NCBI RefSeq assembly: GCF_011516835.1
Contig: NZ_WOTB01000005.1
Location: forward strand, 62,001 to 126,000
Source of the DNA: Acetobacter musti
GTDB taxonomy: Bacteria; Pseudomonadota; Alphaproteobacteria; Acetobacterales; Acetobacteraceae
Length of the DNA: 64,000 nucleotides
Direction of reading: 5' to 3'
Shown here: positions 62,275-64,000 of the stretch, one piece after another
How the letters are laid out: each line of letters starts with the position of its first letter
How positions within the stretch are numbered: position 1 is the stretch's first letter
Notes under the pieces: model-generated
The model's database searches: none
What the model saw: only the letters and a program-made list of their open reading frames with translations
What the model was told of the DNA's origin: nothing
Position numbers and translations under genes: made by a program

Positions 62275-63944
62275 TGAGCCGGCGCTTTTTCCCTGTTCCG
62301 CTTCCCCGCACGGAGGCGATGACTGCCCGCGACGGCACTGTTCTGGTGGCCGATATCTGGCAGCCGGAGGGGGCGGGACCGTTTCCCGTTCTGATGATGC
62401 GTCAGGCCTACGGGCGAAAAATCGGCACGTCCCTCTGTTACGCGCCTCCGGAATGGTATGCGGCGCATGGCTATATCGTCGTCATGCAGGATGTTCGCGG
62501 GCGGGGTGATTCCGGTGGCGCGTTCACCCTGTTTGAGCACGAGGCGGATGACGGCGCCGATGCTGTCGCATGGGCGGCTGCGCTCCCGGAAAGCAACGGC
62601 CGTGTCGGGATGTTTGGCTTTTCCTTTCAGGGGACCAATCAGCTTCTCGCCGCCGGCACGCATTGTCCGGCCCTGAAGGCCGTGGCTCCGGCGATGATCG
62701 GGTGGGATCTTTACCACGACTGGGCTTATGAGAACGGGGCTTTCGCGCTGCGGGCGAATATCGGCTGGGCGACGCAGCTGGCGGCGGAAACGGCGCGGCT
62801 GGCCGGTGATCATGAGGCGCAGGCGGCGCTGTTTGCCGCCAGCCGGTCTCTGAATTTCTCCAGTCCCCGTCCGGCCTGGCCGGGGCATGACGCGCTGCTC
62901 ACCCGGTACAGCCATTACGCCCGCTGGCGCGACACATCTGCGGACGATCCTTACTGGAGAACGATCTCTCCCGCGGCGCGTCTGACGGAGATTTCGGCCA
63001 CCGCTCCGGCGACTCTGCTGATCGGGGGCTGGTTCGACAGCCATTTTCCGGGAACGCTTGCGGCCTATCATGCTCTGAGTCCGCTGATGCCGACGCGGAT
63101 CGTTGTCGGGCCGTGGGCGCATTTTCCGTGGGACCGTCGTGTCGGGGATCTGGATTTCGGGCCGGATGCCGTCACCGATATCGACCAGCAGCAGATTGCC
63201 TGGTTCGACCACTGGCTGAAAGACGAGCCGGCCGTGTCTCCGCTGTCAGGCGCACGTCTTTTCGACATGGGGGCGGATCTGTGGCGCGAGTTTGCGTCTT
63301 TCCCTGAGAATAGCGAAGCTTTTGCGCTGTCTGGCTCCGGTCGTGCCGCGATCGACATGCGTGATGGCGTTCTCGGTGTGGCGGATGGTTCCGGGATCGC
63401 AGTAGCGACGGAGGTGGTGCCGACGGACTCCGTCACGCTGGACCCCTGGCGGCCTGCTTCGCCCTGCGGGGGTACGTTCGGTCAGCCGGCCGGGCCGGTC
63501 GACCGGGCGCAGACGGATGCGCGGTCCGACACGCTCACCTTCACCACCGCACCTTTCAGCACGGCACGGCTGCTGGCCGGGGCCGTCACTCTGGACATTG
63601 AGGCTGAGGCGACGGCTTTATCGTTCGACATCCACGCCGTGCTCTCCCGTGTCACGAAAGATGGTGCTGCTTATCCCCTCGCGGAGGGGTATGCGACCCT
63701 GAAACCCGGACAGGCGCGTGTGCCGATGCGGGCCACCTGCTGCACGGTCGGCGTCGGGGAGCGGCTTCGTCTGTCGATCTCTCCGGCCTGCTTCCCATGT
63801 TTTCCCGTCAACCCCGGTACCGATGCGGACCCGTGGAAGGCTTCTCTCGCCGACCAGCGCGTCCTGACCCTGCGCATTCACCGTGCCGCGTCCCGTCTTC
63901 ATCTCCCGATGCTGGCCGTGTCCGCAGGACACGGCAAGGAGTGA
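62274..63944 (+). CDS. CocE/NonD family (S15-like) hydrolase
   Basis: A 556-residue serine hydrolase. The alpha/beta domain has TARDGTVLVADIWQPEGAGPFPVLMMRQAYGRK, the oxyanion VVMQDVRGRGDSGG, a nucleophile Ser in MFGFSFQGTNQ (GxSxxG), Asp in IGGWFDSHFPG and His in VVGPWAHFPWD. A C-terminal jelly-roll domain of the X-Pro dipeptidyl-peptidase type follows. Family members include cocaine esterase, glutaryl-7-ACA acylase and dipeptidases. In this island it would cleave an ester or amide from the imported compound. It is cytoplasmic, as there is no signal peptide. ATG 62274 is preceded by AAAGGAG. Confidence 0.85.
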   Translation: MSRRFFPVPLPRTEAMTARDGTVLVADIWQPEGAGPFPVLMMRQAYGRKIGTSLCYAPPEWYAAHGYIVVMQDVRGRGDSGGAFTLFEHEADDGADAVAWAAALPESNGRVGMFGFSFQGTNQLLAAGTHCPALKAVAPAMIGWDLYHDWAYENGAFALRANIGWATQLAAETARLAGDHEAQAALFAASRSLNFSSPRPAWPGHDALLTRYSHYARWRDTSADDPYWRTISPAARLTEISATAPATLLIGGWFDSHFPGTLAAYHALSPLMPTRIVVGPWAHFPWDRRVGDLDFGPDAVTDIDQQQIAWFDHWLKDEPAVSPLSGARLFDMGADLWREFASFPENSEAFALSGSGRAAIDMRDGVLGVADGSGIAVATEVVPTDSVTLDPWRPASPCGGTFGQPAGPVDRAQTDARSDTLTFTTAPFSTARLLAGAVTLDIEAEATALSFDIHAVLSRVTKDGAAYPLAEGYATLKPGQARVPMRATCCTVGVGERLRLSISPACFPCFPVNPGTDADPWKASLADQRVLTLRIHRAASRLHLPMLAVSAGHGKE

Positions 63945-63946
63945 TC

Positions 63947-64000
63947 ATGTCTTTTTTCAAAGCTTCCGTCGACAAGGTTCAGGCGTTCAGAATATCGCCT
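63947..64000 (+). CDS. Start of a gene cut by the window end
   Basis: ATG 63947 opens 18 codons (MSFFKASVDKVQAFRISP) after AAGGAG-TGATC, two bases after the hydrolase stop. The family is not recognisable from this fragment; it is probably the next gene of the same operon. Confidence 0.6.
   Translation, partial: MSFFKASVDKVQAFRISP

Overview
The window is a gene-dense, GC-rich stretch of an alphaproteobacterial chromosome, most likely from the Acetobacteraceae. The pointers are a Tim44-like gene, SecB, DUF3126 and DUF2939 proteins, a CtrA regulator beside fliI/fliJ, an alphaproteobacterial addB-addA pair, and dispersed paired palindromic repeats. I see no rRNA, tRNA, CRISPR array, prophage or complete insertion sequence. 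Family-level placement is inference from gene content.

Layout. 1-5 kb: an edge-truncated DNA methyltransferase, a Tim44-like protein, a histidine phosphatase, secB, a lipoprotein and an atypical DUF2142 membrane protein. 5-9.7 kb: a translationally coupled run of a YbaK deacylase, a SucCD-like acyl-CoA ligase pair, a GNAT acetyltransferase, a carbon-nitrogen hydrolase and an NTF2-like protein. 9.9-16.8 kb: a TetR regulator, a Tas-type aldo/keto reductase, a DUF2934 protein, oligopeptidase B, an AI-2E transporter family protein and a nucleoside deaminase. 17.3-25.8 kb: a complete reductive pyrimidine degradation locus (hydA, an NCS1 transporter, a RutR-like regulator, a tautomerase, hydC, preA, preT), with two operator-like sites resembling the E. 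coli RutR consensus. 26-39 kb: housekeeping genes (NUDIX, DsbA-like, lipoprotein, MoeB/ThiF plus DsrE-like, SH3 protein, pyruvate kinase, glmM, thiD), then ctrA divergent from fliI-fliJ. 39.8-47.1 kb: tsaE-addB-addA. 47.2-51.5 kb: a pseudouridine/nucleoside operon (nucleoside hydrolase, HTH-kinase, psuG, CNT transporter). 51.8-64 kb: a catabolic island with a TonB receptor, a cytosine-deaminase-like amidohydrolase, a FAD oxidoreductase, a creatininase-family protein and a cytochrome c. It faces a divergent DUF2165 / NMT1-type ABC transporter / CocE-NonD hydrolase operon.

How they connect. The nucleoside operon would release uracil from uridine and pseudouridine. The preTA-hydA-hydC genes would convert uracil to beta-alanine, CO2 and ammonia, with the NCS1 carrier importing bases and the RutR-like protein controlling the promoters. 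The 51.8-64 kb island looks like a second nitrogen-heterocycle uptake and breakdown route of unknown substrate, linked to respiration by its own flavoprotein and c-type cytochrome.

Most notable points: (1) the CtrA protein has Glu at position 51, the conserved phosphoacceptor Asp of the family; (2) a RutR-like palindrome sits between the -35 and a perfect TATAAT of the transporter gene, with a second copy upstream of preT; (3) the heterocycle island is a candidate undescribed pathway; (4) short 12-18 bp tandem duplications cluster at gene boundaries, three of them spanning a stop codon; (5) a family of paired two-hairpin intergenic repeats occurs at six or seven places.
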